DNA from: Glebionis coronaria
Taxonomy: Eukaryota > Streptophyta > Magnoliopsida > Asterales > Asteraceae
DNA: 64,000 bases
Assembly (NCBI GenBank): GCA_025667525.1
Contig: CM046881.1
Span: forward strand, 32,286,665 to 32,350,664
Direction of reading: 5' to 3'
This document shows positions 11,590 through 22,428 of this stretch, in pieces. The translations under genes were made by a program, and so were the position numbers. Within the stretch, counting starts at the first letter, position 1, and each line of letters begins with the position of its first letter. The notes under the pieces are model-generated. The model saw only the letters and a program-made list of their open reading frames with translations. It searched no databases and was not told the origin of the DNA.

Positions 11590-12830
11590 TTATGTTAGAA
11601 TCTTAGTCTTCTTGTTATAAACCCTGTACCCTCTGCTATTTGTGGAATACCCCATAAAAAGTTCCTCATCACCCTTGGAATGGAACTTACCTAGGTTATC
11701 ACTAGTATTCAAAATCACTATATGACATCCAAAGGGCCTAAATAAGTCTATAATAGGCTTTCTTTTCCAAAGCAACTCATAGGGGGTTTTATTATGAAAC
11801 TTATTCACCAAGGCTCTATTTTGAACATAGCATGTAGTGTTCACAGCCTCAGCCCAAAAAGCAATGGGTAAACTTGCATCTGCTAACATGGTTCTAGCTG
11901 CTTCTATTAAAGTTCTATTCTTTCTTTCAGCTACACGATTCTGCTATGGAGTTCTAGCTATGCTAAACTCCCTATAAATTCCCTTATTGACACAAAAGGC
12001 ATCTAGAAGATTGTTCCTAAACTCACCACCATTATCACTTCTAAGAATTCTAACCTTATTACCAGTTTTCTTCTTAATCTTTGTGATGAAGTTAATTTAA
12101 GTCTTAGCAGTATCACTCTTCAAAGCCAAAAAGAAAGTCCAAGTAAACTTAGAATAATCATCAGTGACAACAAAACAGTAAGATTTACCATTTAGGCTTT
12201 CTATATTGGTTGGGCCAAATAAGTCCATATGTAGCAAGTGAAGTGGTTTAGAACTAGAATGCACACTTTTAGACTTAAAGGAGATGTTATGTTGTTTGCC
12301 TTTAAGGCATGCAACACAAGAATGATCATTGTGGAAAGATTTTGAAGGCAAGCCACTAACAAGATCATGTCTTACAAGTCTATTAATGTTCTTAAAATTA
12401 ATGTGCCCTAACCTTATGTGCCATAAATTACTTTCATCAACTGAAGCTTTAGCATAAAGACATGACATACTTTTTTCATCTTAAATCCATCTAGATTAAC
12501 ATTATAAATGTGCTTATGCCTAGGTGTTCTATATTCAATAAAATTCTCATTAGGAATCTTAAAATCCTTACTTAACACCAAGCATTCAGTATCAGTAAAA
12601 AGAACTTTATTTTTGTTGTCACAAACTTGTGACACACTAAACAAATTGTAGTCAAGTTCATTTACCAGGAAGACATTATCAAACCTTCGATTGTTGGTGA
12701 TGAGAGTGCCTTTTCCAGAGATGGTTCCAAAACCTCCTCCAATATACACTTTATCACCATTCTTGATAGGAATGAAATTGGTAAGATAGTCTTCCTTGCC
12801 AGTCATGTGCCTTGAGCATCCACTGTCTTA
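11590..12830 (-). pseudogene. pol: Copia-1 pol, N-terminal half: protease and integrase
   Basis: The protease active site is DSGCSRHMTG just inside 12827; a TAA at 12828-12830 replaces the codon before it. Next come the GAG-pre-integrase segment with its zinc-binding HHCC pattern (LWHIRLGHINFKNINRL ... CVACLKGKQH, 12430-12280) and the integrase core (HMDLFGP, TDDYSKFTW, then an SDNGGE motif near 12030 and a catalytic Glu in AERKNRTL near 11930), followed by the usual PYELLWKRKP region. Stops near 12097 and 11945 break the frame. The integrase would insert the cDNA into the host chromosome. All catalytic positions are recognisable, but the gene is dead. Confidence 0.85.
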
Positions 12831-13222
12831 ATATCCTTTATCATTGACCTGCTTGTGAATACCCTGCACATGAAGAAAACAAATTAGTTTTCTTTGGGAA
12901 GCCAAGCCTTTGCAGACTTGGATTCATTTGGTTGTTCAACAAGAATTGACTTATTACTTGTAACAACCCCTTGTTCATCCCTTTGTGGTCTAAACACCCA
13001 ATTTACCCCAATATCTTTAGTGATGACCTTTGCAAGAAAGTTAAATATGTTATAGGTCATAGAAATTCCATCATAATTAGGGTTTTGGTCTTGTTTAGGT
13101 CTCCATGTCAAACTAGATGAAACTTTAGACCCTGGTCCTTTAGGTTTTAGATACCTATTGCTTGGTCTAACATAAGGTTTAACAGAAGCTATTTGTGGCA
13201 TTTTCATACCAAAACTAGATCT

Positions 13223-13271
13223 GTCAGTGGCTGATTTTGATGTGTCAGCATCTAATTTGTTCCTGTCAACG
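13223..13271 (+). repeat. GTCAGCG 21-bp cluster 6 (Copia-1 Gag tail)
   Basis: Cores at 13223 (GTCAGTG), 13244 (GTCAGCA) and 13265 (GTCAACG), spaced exactly 21 and 21 bp. The sense strand encodes VDRNKLDADTSKSATDRSS. Confidence 0.8.
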
Positions 13272-13441
13272 TCTAAATTAGGGTTCGCTATAGGAACCCA
13301 TTGTTTGTTGGACCAAGTGTTGGTCTTTTGAAATGGTCTTTTTCCATGAGTGTTAGTCCCTCTAGAAAAGAAAGGAGCTGGTCTAGTGACCTGGGGACTA
13401 GTTTGGACAAAGGGTCTAGGTTTGACCATGGTTGACCTTTT

Positions 13442-13468
13442 GTCAGCGTTGAATTTAGAACTGCTGAC
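13442..13468. repeat. GTCAGCG inverted pair 7
   Basis: GTCAGCG at 13442-13448 faces TGCTGAC, its near reverse complement, at 13462-13468. Confidence 0.55.
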
Positions 13469-14496
13469 ACATTTATAAACCAAATGAGAAAAACTCCCAC
13501 ATGTATAGCAAGTTTTTATAGACATAACCTTAGGTCTAGATTAAAAGAACCGTATCCCATTAACACTTGATTGACTTTGGGGTGATCTAGGTTTCCTATA
13601 CATTTCAGCATATTTAACACTAGATTTGGTCTTAGTTGAAGAGCCAAGGTCAATGTCTTCCAGTGGTAGGATTAGTGATGGATATTGGTGTAACTTTAGT
13701 TTCTTCATCACTAAGAAGCCCTCCCTTGAAAAACAACATAGGGTTGGCTTTCTTCCACTGTTCAAGGTCAGTCACTTTCTACTTATACTCCTCAACTGGG
13801 GAAAGCACTCTAGGTGGAGGAATAAATTTCTTTTCTTAGAGTTTTGGAATACCAATCCAAGAGAGATCCTTTTTAAGGACACCACAGAAGTCCCCAACAC
13901 TCTTTCATCCTAATCCCAGACATGTCCCTAGGGTTTCTTTGTTCACTCACACATTTTTCTAAGGTTTGGCTGGCTTTATTAAATTTCTCAATTTTAAGCC
14001 CTACATTCTCTTTATCTTTAATGGCTTCACTTAACTGAAGTTGCAAGTCAGCCCTACATTTCATTAAGGATTCCCTAGCTTCATTACCGACTCTCAGATC
14101 TCTAGATAAAACATTAATTTGATCTTTTAGGTCAAATTCCATTTTCTTATACTCTTCTAGCATCCCATTAGATTGTGCAAGCCCCCTTTTATAGTTTGTA
14201 GGTCTAACTTCTACATCAAGAACATCCGATTTTAACTTTAAAATTTCTTTGTTAAGTTTTTTAGTATTTAACCTGCAACCCTTACTACAAAAGTCATCAT
14301 CATATACCTCATTATCTGATGAAGAGGAGGAGTTGGCCATGAAAGAAAAGTGAACTTTCTTTTCCTCTTCATTTTCAGCCATCAAAGCTTAATTTTCTAC
14401 CACCTCATCTGCCATAAAGCTCCAGTCCCATCCAATGCCATCAATTCCTTGCATGGAAACCATAGCCTTTGGCTCAACATCCTTAATAGACACCAT

Positions 14497-15703
14497 TTAT
14501 TTTGTCTTCTTTCCAACATCATCACTTCGTGGAGATCTACACTCTCTCATGAAGTGTCCCATCATATGACAATTGTAGCATTCAACCTTGGATTTGTCAA
14601 ATCCAGCTGTGTCTTTGCCATTAAAAGTCATCTTTCTTCCAAACCTCTTGTTCCATCTATTGGCCCTTATGCTTGTAAGTGCCATATTTCACTTGATATC
14701 CATCTCTTCTAGATCAACATCACTGAATTGCTCCAGATTTCATAAGTAACTAAGGAAACATTGGGCAATGCAGCAATGTATGCACATACTGTATCCAAAT
14801 CAATACCAGCAGGTTTAAGACTTGGTGAGCCAACATTGTATGTGTCAGCGTCAAAAGTTAAGCCGACAAAGGTTGATCCACCGCTGACAAGAGTTGACCC
14901 AATAACAGGATGTATACTCAATCCATTAACATCTTTATCAATGGTTTGAGATTCACTATGTGAGAAGAAGGCCATGTTTAAAGATGTTGGCTTCTTCCCA
15001 TGTTCAAGTAAGGTCTCATTCTCCACAATTCTCAACTTATTGTAGATATCATAAAAATAAGCACTTTTATGGGCATTGGTAGCCACAATAGATCTGGCCT
15101 CAATTTTCCATGCATCACCAAGGTCTCCAAGGAATGTAGCAATGATATCAACATCTTCAAGGTTTGTTCCCATAAAAGTCAACTTGCTAGTGATGTCTTG
15201 AAGCCTACTTCTTACCTCACTTAGCTTCTCATTGGGATGAGCCTTAAACACAGCATATTTACTCAACGGTTGTTTCTTCCTTTCTTTGGTTGTATCTTCA
15301 TTACCACCATAGGTAACTTGAAGGGCTGCCCAAAGATCTTTAGCAGATTCATAGCTTCTGTACTTGCGCTGATTCTTTGGACCCAAAGAAAGTTTAATAA
15401 TGTTCAAGTTTTTCATATCATTCTTTCTCAAGGCTATCTCAATCCCTGAGACACCCTTCTATCTTCAGGTCTTTCATAAAGAGCATCACCAGTTTGTCCA
15501 GCTGTAACTCGTGCTGCAATAGTTGTCCGAATCTTAGCTGCTTTATCGAATTGATTGGTATATTCAATGACTTCCCAAAGAGCATAGTCATTGACTTGAA
15601 GATAGTGTTCAAAATTGAACTTCCATTGTTCAAAGTTGTTAGGGTTAAGCATAGGGATTTTGAGGTTGTGATTTTATGAGGATGAAGATTCTGTGGTAGA
15701 CAT
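14497..15703 (-). pseudogene. gag: Copia-1 gag, N-terminal part with first zinc knuckle
   Basis: The likely original start is ATG at 15701-15703, followed after nine codons by a TAA; an internal ATG at 15650-15652 opens MLNPNNFEQWKFNFEHYL. The copia Gag core follows (SYESAKDLWAALQVTYGG, SEVRSRLQDITSKLTFMG), with a frame change near 15434. A CX2CX4HX4C zinc knuckle (CYNCHMMGHFMREC) sits near 14580 in a separate piece, 14685-14497. A stop near 14709 divides the two. Gag would coat the RNA in the particle. Cluster 8 of the GTCAGCG unit lies in the C-terminal part. Confidence 0.85.
14844..14888. repeat. GTCAGCG cluster 8, mixed orientation (Copia-1 gag)
   Basis: GTCAGCG at 14844 is in the usual orientation. 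The reverse-orientation cores CCGAC (14863-14867) and CGCTGAC (14882-14888) end exactly 21 bp apart. Confidence 0.6.
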
Positions 15704-15771
15704 CTTGTTTGCTTTAGGTGATTTAGGGCTTTTAGGGTTTACTGTTCTTTTAGATCAAAGTTCCTCAACAA

Positions 15772-15783
15772 GCTCTGATACCA
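15772..15783 (-). promoter_or_regulatory. Copia-1 primer-binding site (initiator tRNA-Met)
   Basis: The sense strand reads TGGTATCAGAGC, the usual copia site pairing with the 3' end of initiator tRNA-Met, one base from the LTR. Confidence 0.9.
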
Positions 15784-16038
15784 CTTGTTGATCCCAAACT
15801 TAGATCGATTAGCTTTGTGTTAAACGAGATTGAATCAAGATTAAAACTTAGAGAAACTTTTTATATTGAAACAATCTAAGTGTTATGCGGAATTAACACT
15901 TAGAGTAAAGAACAAAACAAAAACAATGTAACCCAAACTTTTACTTTGATTGATATTAAGAACTTGTTTACAATGAAAGTTGTGAAACTTGTAAAGACTT
16001 ATATAAAACTGCTATCAAACTATGAACCCTACAACCTC

Positions 16039-16048
16039 CTTTTATAAC
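16039..16048 (-). promoter_or_regulatory. Copia-1 LTR TATA box
   Basis: The sense strand reads GTTATAAAAG about 250 bp from the LTR start, a normal U3 position. Confidence 0.6.
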
Positions 16049-16166
16049 ACAAGGAGTCGTATACAAAGGTCTACCTATCAACTATTCTAGGTAAAGATAA
16101 TTATAAAAAATACAATATTGAACATATCTTTATTTCAAATACAAAACGTGTAGACTAAGTATTTCT

Positions 16167-16270
16167 ATCAGTGGTGGAACTTCTACTTGTCAGCGCTCAA
16201 ATGTCTTGTCAGTGCTTATCTGTCAGCGCTCCTTTTACTCTTGTCAGCGTCCAAGGTCATCTTGTCAGCG
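16167..16270 (+). repeat. GTCAGCG cluster 9 (Copia-1 LTR, U3)
   Basis: Six cores at 16167 (ATCAGTG), 16189, 16208 (GTCAGTG), 16222, 16243 and 16264, spaced 22, 19, 14, 21 and 21 bp. The cluster lies 30-134 bp from the sense start of the LTR and upstream of its TATA box, where enhancers usually sit. Confidence 0.85.
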
Positions 16271-16300
16271 TCCAGTGACTTATCTAATTTTATTCCCAAC

Positions 16301-17069
16301 ATGTACCACTTTGGAAGAATGGGCCATGAGACACTTTTTGTCTTTTGCATTATCGTCACATTCTTCACCGCTATCGCTCCACGAACCACTAACGAAGGCC
16401 ATGTGATTCTTGTCGCGAGATGGCTTGGGACAATCACCGATATAGTGGTTTGGGTCACCACATCTAAAGCATTTCCTATCACCATTGTCATTCTTGACAA
16501 ATCGGTTTTTGGAGAATGCCTTCTTGTCGTTGCTTGGTTGTCTAACATGTTGACCTCGCCTTTTGAAGAAATTCTTGAAGTCTCTAACCGCCATAGCATA
16601 TTCCTCATCGTCACTTTTCGAGGAAGAGCTATCATGGTCACTTTGTACATTCTTGGATTTTAGTGCTAGAGACTTTCTTTCACTCTTGGTTTTCACCATT
16701 TTCGTGTCCTTCATAATTATCATTTCATGAACTTTTAAGTTGCCAATAAGTTCATTAAGTAATAATGTAGTAAGATCCTTTGATTATTTAATTCCCGTGA
16801 CTTTAGCTCTCCACTTTGGAAGCAACGCCCTAAGAAACTTCCTAACATTGTTCTTGCTAGAAAACCCTTCATCAAGAGCTCTTAGACTCCTAATAATAGT
16901 ATTAAACCTAGCAAATGCACTATCAATAGTTTCATCTTCTATTATGACAAATTATTCATATTGTTGAACAAGAAGATCGATTTTACATTCTTTGACTTGG
17001 CTATTACCTTGGTGGGTTACTAAAAGAGTATTCCAAATTAAAAGTTTATGGACTTACATTTAATAGTCG
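16301..17069 (-). pseudogene. gag: Copia-0 gag fragment
   Basis: The sense strand of this remnant reads the copia Gag core (WNTLLVTHQGN near 17030; FARFNTIIRSLRALDEGFSS near 16890; LNELIGNLKVHEMIIMKDTK near 16720), an acidic YAMAVRDFKNFFKRRG stretch and a CX2CX4HX4C zinc knuckle (CFRCGDPNHYIGDC near 16450). Copia-1 is inserted at its left end and Copia-2 at its right end, so this is the oldest layer seen. The stop in the Gag core (near 16955) is real as read. It differs clearly from Copia-1 and Copia-2 Gag, so it is a third copia family. Confidence 0.8.
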
Positions 17070-17860
17070 TGTGATAGGATCGAACTTGAGATTACGGGAT
17101 TGCACTCAATACGTAAAGAGTTAATTTATTTAATAAATATATTTATTGTATTTATTAATTTATTTAATAAATATATATTTATGTATTTATTAATTTAAAC
17201 TAAGCTTTAACTTTAACAACTATTAAATATTAAGAGTTAAGTACAAACGATCATTGTGGAACAAACAAGAGAAGGAAGGAAGATTCCAGAACACCCCTTG
17301 TGGGTGTTGCCGACTTTTGACACCAAAGGGGAGGGGGAAAAAGTAAACTTGTCACTTTCCTTTTATTTGTTTATCTTAGAATTCAAGTTATTAATGCCTA
17401 TATAAACATCTCCATACCCTCATAATTGAACACACAATCTCTCTCTTGTTCTCTTTGGCCGATCGACTCAAACAAACCCACAAGGGTTTCGGTTTGATTT
17501 TTCTTGGTATTTGGTTTGCTATAAATCTAGTCCTAGCCCCTCTCTAGGGTTGTTGGGTAGATTTTCCACAAGCGCTAAAGCTCGGTTACACGTGCTAGAA
17601 TCATGGTTAGCTCGTTGTATTACGTGTGTACAAGATCGTAATATCGTCTTACTTTAGACTATATCTTGGTGGTATACGGTATAAACCCGAATTGGTGATT
17701 CGTTCTTCTTCTTGTGGATTTGCTTTATTGTAAAGGTATGTAACCCTAATTCTATTAATTATAATTGTGTTTTTATGATATTGTTAAATCACTTCCGCTA
17801 TATGTGTGCTTTGATCTCGTTTAGGGTTTTATATAATTGTTATGATGTAATAAAACTTCA
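17070..17860 (+). repeat. Copia-2 5' LTR (about 790 bp)
   Basis: It starts at or near TGTGATAGGATCG and ends TAAAACTTCA directly before the primer site. TATA box at 17398-17407, followed by a CT-rich stretch and TTCTTCTTCTTG near 17700. The start is inferred from where the Copia-0 gag similarity stops; the second LTR is outside the window. Confidence 0.7.
17398..17407 (+). promoter_or_regulatory. Copia-2 LTR TATA box
   Basis: CTATATAAAC, with a CT-rich potential start region (CAATCTCTCTCTTG) about 35 bp downstream. Confidence 0.65.
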
Positions 17861-17861
17861 G

Positions 17862-17875
17862 TGGCATCGAGAGCC
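17862..17875 (+). promoter_or_regulatory. Copia-2 primer-binding site (degenerate tRNA-Met type)
   Basis: TGGCATCGAGAGCC lies one base after the LTR. It resembles TGGTATCAGAGCC, the usual copia site, with changes in the middle. Confidence 0.6.
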
Positions 17876-18486
17876 GTTTTAACATGTTATAATTATCAAA
17901 AATATAAAGTTTTTTTAACTAATAATTGTTTTGAGTTAAAACTACATGTTTTTTAGGTTTTCTTAAAAATTAGGGTTTTGTTTTTTAAAATTAGGGTTTT
18001 GCCGAATTTTAAAAAAAAATGTTTTTGAAACCCTAAATTACATGTGGTCAATTTTAGATTAAATTGCATGATTAATTGTTATGTCATGTAAATTAAAGGT
18101 TACGATCTGAAGAGATTTAATTGTTAAGATTTGAGGGTAGATCCATGATGAACGTGCATGTTTTCATGGGTCGTAAAATCGTATGTTTATATGATTTTAT
18201 GTGCTACTAGTTTTATTTGATTCAATAAATCTTGAATTAGGGAAAACTTTTATATGAATATAAAGACCTAGATTTGATGATTAATGAATAAATCGTATGC
18301 ATGTGGCTATTTGATTTATTTATTGCACATATAAATTGTTATTATGTGTTTATGATTTAGTTTCTTTTACTCGTTTATGTTAAAATTGTTCGAATTGTTT
18401 TAAAAATGGTTTTTTGATAAGAAATAATATGGACTAAATCATATTAAAATTAAGATTTGTTTGAGATCTAAATTACATAAGATTAC
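17876..18486 (+). other. Copia-2 leader, first piece
   Basis: AT-rich untranslated sequence between primer site and the Athila-B insertion, with three copies of a TTAGGGTTTTG-like phrase near 17960-18000. No supportable ORF. Confidence 0.6.
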
Positions 18487-19282
18487 TGATAGGTGTAGTA
18501 AACACGTCTTTTAGGAAAAAGAGCGTAAATAGGGTAAGTACGACGATTTAGGAACACCGTGCACTAATGACCCTTTGTGAGTTCGTTCTCAAGGAGGCTT
18601 GGTGTGTGTGTTAAGACTTGATTAACTTTGAGATTAATATTGATGAGAGAATGGAAAAAGAAAAATGATGACGGATACAAATAAAATTAAACTACGACGT
18701 AAACGTAAAACGTGACGAAATTTAAAAATTACTCTAAATATTCCTATAAAATCACAATAAATCCCTAAAAATGCAATTAGAGTTTATCAAAAATGAAAAC
18801 CTACTCAAACCTTTTATTTAATTAAATAATAATTTTTTAATACTAATTAAAGCCCTAAAAATCAATTTAATTAATAAAAATCCCAAAATAAGATTTTTCA
18901 ATTTGTAAACCTCTAAAATGACTTCATTAAACTAAAAAGTATTTTTGAAAGTTTTAAAACTAATTAAAACTATTTAAAATGATTAAAAATTAAAATTAAA
19001 TATTAAAATAATATTAAAAATTCAAAATTTATAAAAAAATCTAAAAACTTGCAAACTAATTTATTTTAACTTAATAAAACCAGAAATGAAGGTAAAATGA
19101 CCAAAATACCCCTAATGGGCCTCCAAATGGGCCAATAAGAAAAATGTTAACCAAATAAGCCCAAAAGTTCCAGATAAGATTAAAATTCAATTTTAAACAC
19201 AAAACTTTAAAGGCCCAAAAGCTGAATCAGTGCTTATCACAGCTTAATAAAATTCAGCTTATTCTTAATGGGCTTTTTGGCC
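18487..19282 (-). repeat. Athila-B 3' LTR remnant (about 800 bp)
   Basis: It aligns by eye with the beginning (plus-strand view) of the 5' LTR at 22446-23290, with scattered differences and one roughly 20-bp indel near 19120/23100. The upstream (sense) 3 kb of this LTR has been lost. Confidence 0.85.
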
Positions 19283-19288
19283 CATTAA

Positions 19289-21708
19289 AACGTAAGGTGA
19301 TTTTCCTTGCATGCACATCAATGAGCGCTCTCGACGTATCTAAAAACGAACGACCTAAAATAAGAGGAACTTGAGGTTCCGTGGGAATATCAGCTACGAT
19401 AAAGTCTATCGGATAATAGAACTTTCCCACTTTCACAAAAACGTCTTCGGCCAATCCACATGCGGGAATCGTGGAATGATTGGCCATCTCGATAGACATT
19501 CTTGAAGGAGTAAGATTAGGAAGATTGAGCGACTTGAATATGTCAAGAGGCATCAATATGATACTAGCACCAAGATCGGCCAAGGCATAGCATTCTTCCA
19601 TATCTTGAATACCAACCGGAATTAAGAATTTACCAGGGTCACCGACTTTTTGAGGAATGCGGTTAAGATAAACCGATGAACAACTAGACAATTTTTGCAA
19701 TTTCTCCTTGTTGTTCAACATACTCTTAAAGTTGGTGGCAAATCGAGGCATCATGATTAAAGCGTCGCCGAAACTTATGTTAAAAATGAAAATCACGAAA
19801 CATCTTAATAAAAAAGATCAAATTGGTAATTGTCACGCTCTTGCAATTTCTCCTTACGAAGTCTCGATGGGTAAGGTAGGGGTGGTGTTGGGTGGGACAT
19901 AGCCATAGCCTTTGGAATCTCGGGTTCCAATGTTGGTAAAGGATCGACCGTAGGTGTGGTTTGAGTGGTACTTTGTGGGATTGTAATGTGCTCCTTTTCG
20001 ACCACCACCTCGGGGTCTTCCTTAATTTCTTCCACCGTAGGAGTAATTGGTTGAGGAATGGGTTCTTTAAAGGTCTTACCACTACGTGTGGTAATCACTT
20101 TCATCTCTCCCTTTTGGTTTGACACGATGCTACTAGGAAGACCACCCGAAGAAGACGGATTACACATTATAACCTCCCTCAAACATGCTTGATATTCTAT
20201 CCTCAAACTTAGATTGCCTTTTATCCGCCTTAAGCATCTCTTGTAAAATCTCATGTTAGCCTTGTTCTATTTTTTGTTGATTTTGTTGTAACCTTTGCAC
20301 GTTATTCTCCATTTTGTTTGCATGAGTCTTAAGTTCATTAGCAAGCTCGTTTTTCAACTCATTTTTCAACTCACTCTTAATCTCGGATCTTAGGCTAATT
20401 ATCTCCCTTTGCATATTATCAAATCTAGCATCATTAGCCGTTTAATAATCAACAAATTCATTTGGACGATCTTTCGTGTTTTACAAACCTTTGTTGTTGT
20501 TTTGAAAATCACGGTTTTGATTTTTGTTTTGCACTTAATTACTAGTCCCTTGATTCCCTAGTTGTTACCCTTATAATTGTTCCGTTGATTTCCTTGGTAA
20601 CCAACTTGATTGTTTCGATAATTGTTAGCATTTTGATTTGGTGGAAAACACGGTGGAGTCAATCGATTAGTGCGGGTAACTTGACCGTTTTGGTTATAAG
20701 TTCTCGTGGCGGCGTAGGCACACAAAGTGTTACCACCAGCGGTAATGCACTCGGAGAAATCATGACCTCCACCACAATACATACAAGAAACCTCAACCGC
20801 TTTAGCCGTAGCGGGAGTGGGTTGTTCACCAACTTTAAACTCAATCAAAAGTCCCTTAAGCTTATCAAAATCTTGTTCTCCAAATTAGCCTCTATTTGGA
20901 AAACATCAATGGTGTGTGACAATGAAGGTGAAGACGAAGCCTTGTGAACACTCGATGTGCTACGAGGGCTATAAACCTTGGACCTATTCTCAATGATCAA
21001 CAATGCTTCCTCGACCGTTTTACACAAAAAATTACCACCCGCGACGGCATTGCGATAATCTCGCTCATGATCGTTCAATCCATTGTAAAACGTGTCGATT
21101 TGATGTAAGTCAAAAAACCGTGATGAGGACATTCATGCAACATTTCCTTAAACTTATTCCAAGCCGTTGAAAAACTCTCATTATACTCTTGTGAAAACTT
21201 TGAAATCTCGTTTTTCAAGTGCGTAGTCTTAGAGGGTGGGAAAAATTGGTTCACGAACATAGAAACGAGATCCTTCCACGTCAATATAGAATTGGGTGGC
21301 TCTTTCTCTAACCAAATTTTAACGGGCCCCGCTAAGGAATACAGAAAAAGCATCATCTTAATCGAGTCGTTCGAGACGTCCTTAAACTTGCATGTGGCCG
21401 TAAGACGATTGAATTGGCGAATGTGGTTATGCGGGTTATCCTTTTCGTCTCCACGAAACTTGTTGTTTTGGATCATGGACAACAAACCCGTCTTAACCTC
21501 AAAAATCTCCGCAAGGATAGCGGGAATCACAATCGCTTCTCCATAACCCTCAGTGGGTGCCTGAAGCAACTCCATGATAGTACGATTAGCCATGAGAGCT
21601 TCTTGTTCTACGATAGGTTCCCTCAATAGGAGATTATTCACTAGAAGGTGTTCCTTCCTTTCGGTTTCTACGTTTACGTGCACGTCTTGCTTGGTTACGA
21701 GTTTGCAT
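19289..21708 (-). pseudogene. gag: Athila-B gag-protease remnant
   Basis: Gag starts at ATG 21706-21708 (MQTRNQARRARKRR) and soon meets a stop. The Gag core follows (NRTIMELLQAPTEGYGEAIV; PHNHIRQFNRLTATCKF; WLEKEPPNSILTW), then frame changes near 21100 and 20850, a zinc knuckle CMYCGGGHDFSEC near 20780, a stop-rich Asn/Gln region and the first part of the DLG protease (ADLGASIILMPLDIF near 19570). The protease frame runs across the deletion junction and stops within LTR sequence at 19254. It has at least four lesions besides the deletion. The Gag is closest to that of Athila-C. Confidence 0.85.
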
Positions 21709-22428
21709 AAACGTCACGTACAACGTGGGGATGAGCAAAGAAAATTCTTTTGGGTGTTTTTACTTTTTCTAATTTTTTGTGCTTTTGATTGTTTTTTACT
21801 TTTTTGGATTTTTGTGAATTACGTAGACACAAATCTACAAATCTCTCCTCAAATCAAATCTCTCGATTAAAGGAGCCTCAAGGAATGAATACGATCACGT
21901 GAAGTGAACGCCTTCGATAACTTTAGAACGTTGGTGGAACACCAAAACGTTCAAGAGGGTTTAATCTTTGAAACCAAGAAAATATATATGATACGTAGAT
22001 AATACTTTGGGTGGCAAACCCTCGATTAGCCCTTTTTATCAAAACGCGCACAAGCAAGCGGAGGAAACGAGGCGGCGCGAAGCACTTAAGAGCCTTTTTC
22101 CTTTAGGTTGTGAAATACAACCACATTATACCCACCTTATAGTTTGTGTTTATCAAAATCAAGCTTCACGAAAGTAATTATCTATTTTGACTTTTTTCTT
22201 TGTTTGAGATTCGAATACAATCATTGAGTGATGAAATCCCAATCAAGGTTGTGTTTTCACACTTTTGGAGTACTTGTGAATTTATTATGATACGTATACA
22301 CTATAGTAATAATATTTCACAAAAAACGAAAACCGATTATATGTATGGTTAGATTGCTAATCACACAAATAGTTATTATGGATAATATCAAAACAAAATT
22401 GTTTCAAACTTAACACAACACGCCTCTC
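21709..22428 (-). other. Athila-B untranslated leader
   Basis: No ORF. It is similar by eye to the Athila-C leader (38550-39280), including AAGCACTTAAGAGCC and the CTTATACCCACCTTATAG-type stretch near 22130. Confidence 0.65.

Larger units (their letters stand above)
12884..14385 (-). pseudogene. Copia-1 Gag C-terminal region: coiled coil and second zinc-knuckle-like motif
   Basis: This covers two long pieces: 14385-13873, an acidic then coiled-coil-like stretch (LNKEILKLKSDVLDVE ... LQLQLSEAIKDKEN), and 13525-12884, with a CX2CX4HX4C motif (CYTCGSFSHLVYKC) followed by a basic Ser/Pro/Asn-rich tail. A short frame at 13765-13541 bridges them, and frameshifts separate all three. This long insertion between the first zinc knuckle and protease is a layout I associate with Asteraceae copia polyproteins. 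GTCAGCG clusters 6 and 7 lie in the tail. A role in RNA binding or particle structure is inferred. Confidence 0.65.
6467..16300 (-). mobile_element. Copia-1: Ty1/copia retrotransposon, degenerate, left part outside window
   Basis: In sense order on the minus strand: 5' LTR (15785-16300), primer site matching initiator tRNA-Met (15772-15783), gag, protease, integrase, reverse transcriptase, RNase H (ending near 9324), a long 3' non-coding stretch and an additional ORF broken at 6467 by Athila-A. Its 3' LTR should lie left of the window. The order PR-INT-RT-RH is diagnostic of copia. It is inserted in gag of an older copia; the flanking TGTAC at 16301-16305 is the expected target duplication. 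It carries nine clusters of the GTCAGCG 21-bp unit. Confidence 0.92.
15785..16300 (-). repeat. Copia-1 5' LTR (516 bp)
   Basis: The sense strand begins TGTTGGGAATAAAATTAG at 16300 and ends TTTGGGATCAACA at 15785, giving TGTTG...CAACA inverted ends. It includes a TATA box (16039-16048) and GTCAGCG cluster 9 upstream of it, in U3. The other LTR is outside the window. Confidence 0.9.

Noticed and set aside
6521..16270. Reading the spaced GTCAGCG units as a CRISPR-like array.
   Set aside because: The genome is clearly plant, units are short and degenerate, spacers are not unique 30-40-mers, and the clusters lie inside a retrotransposon.
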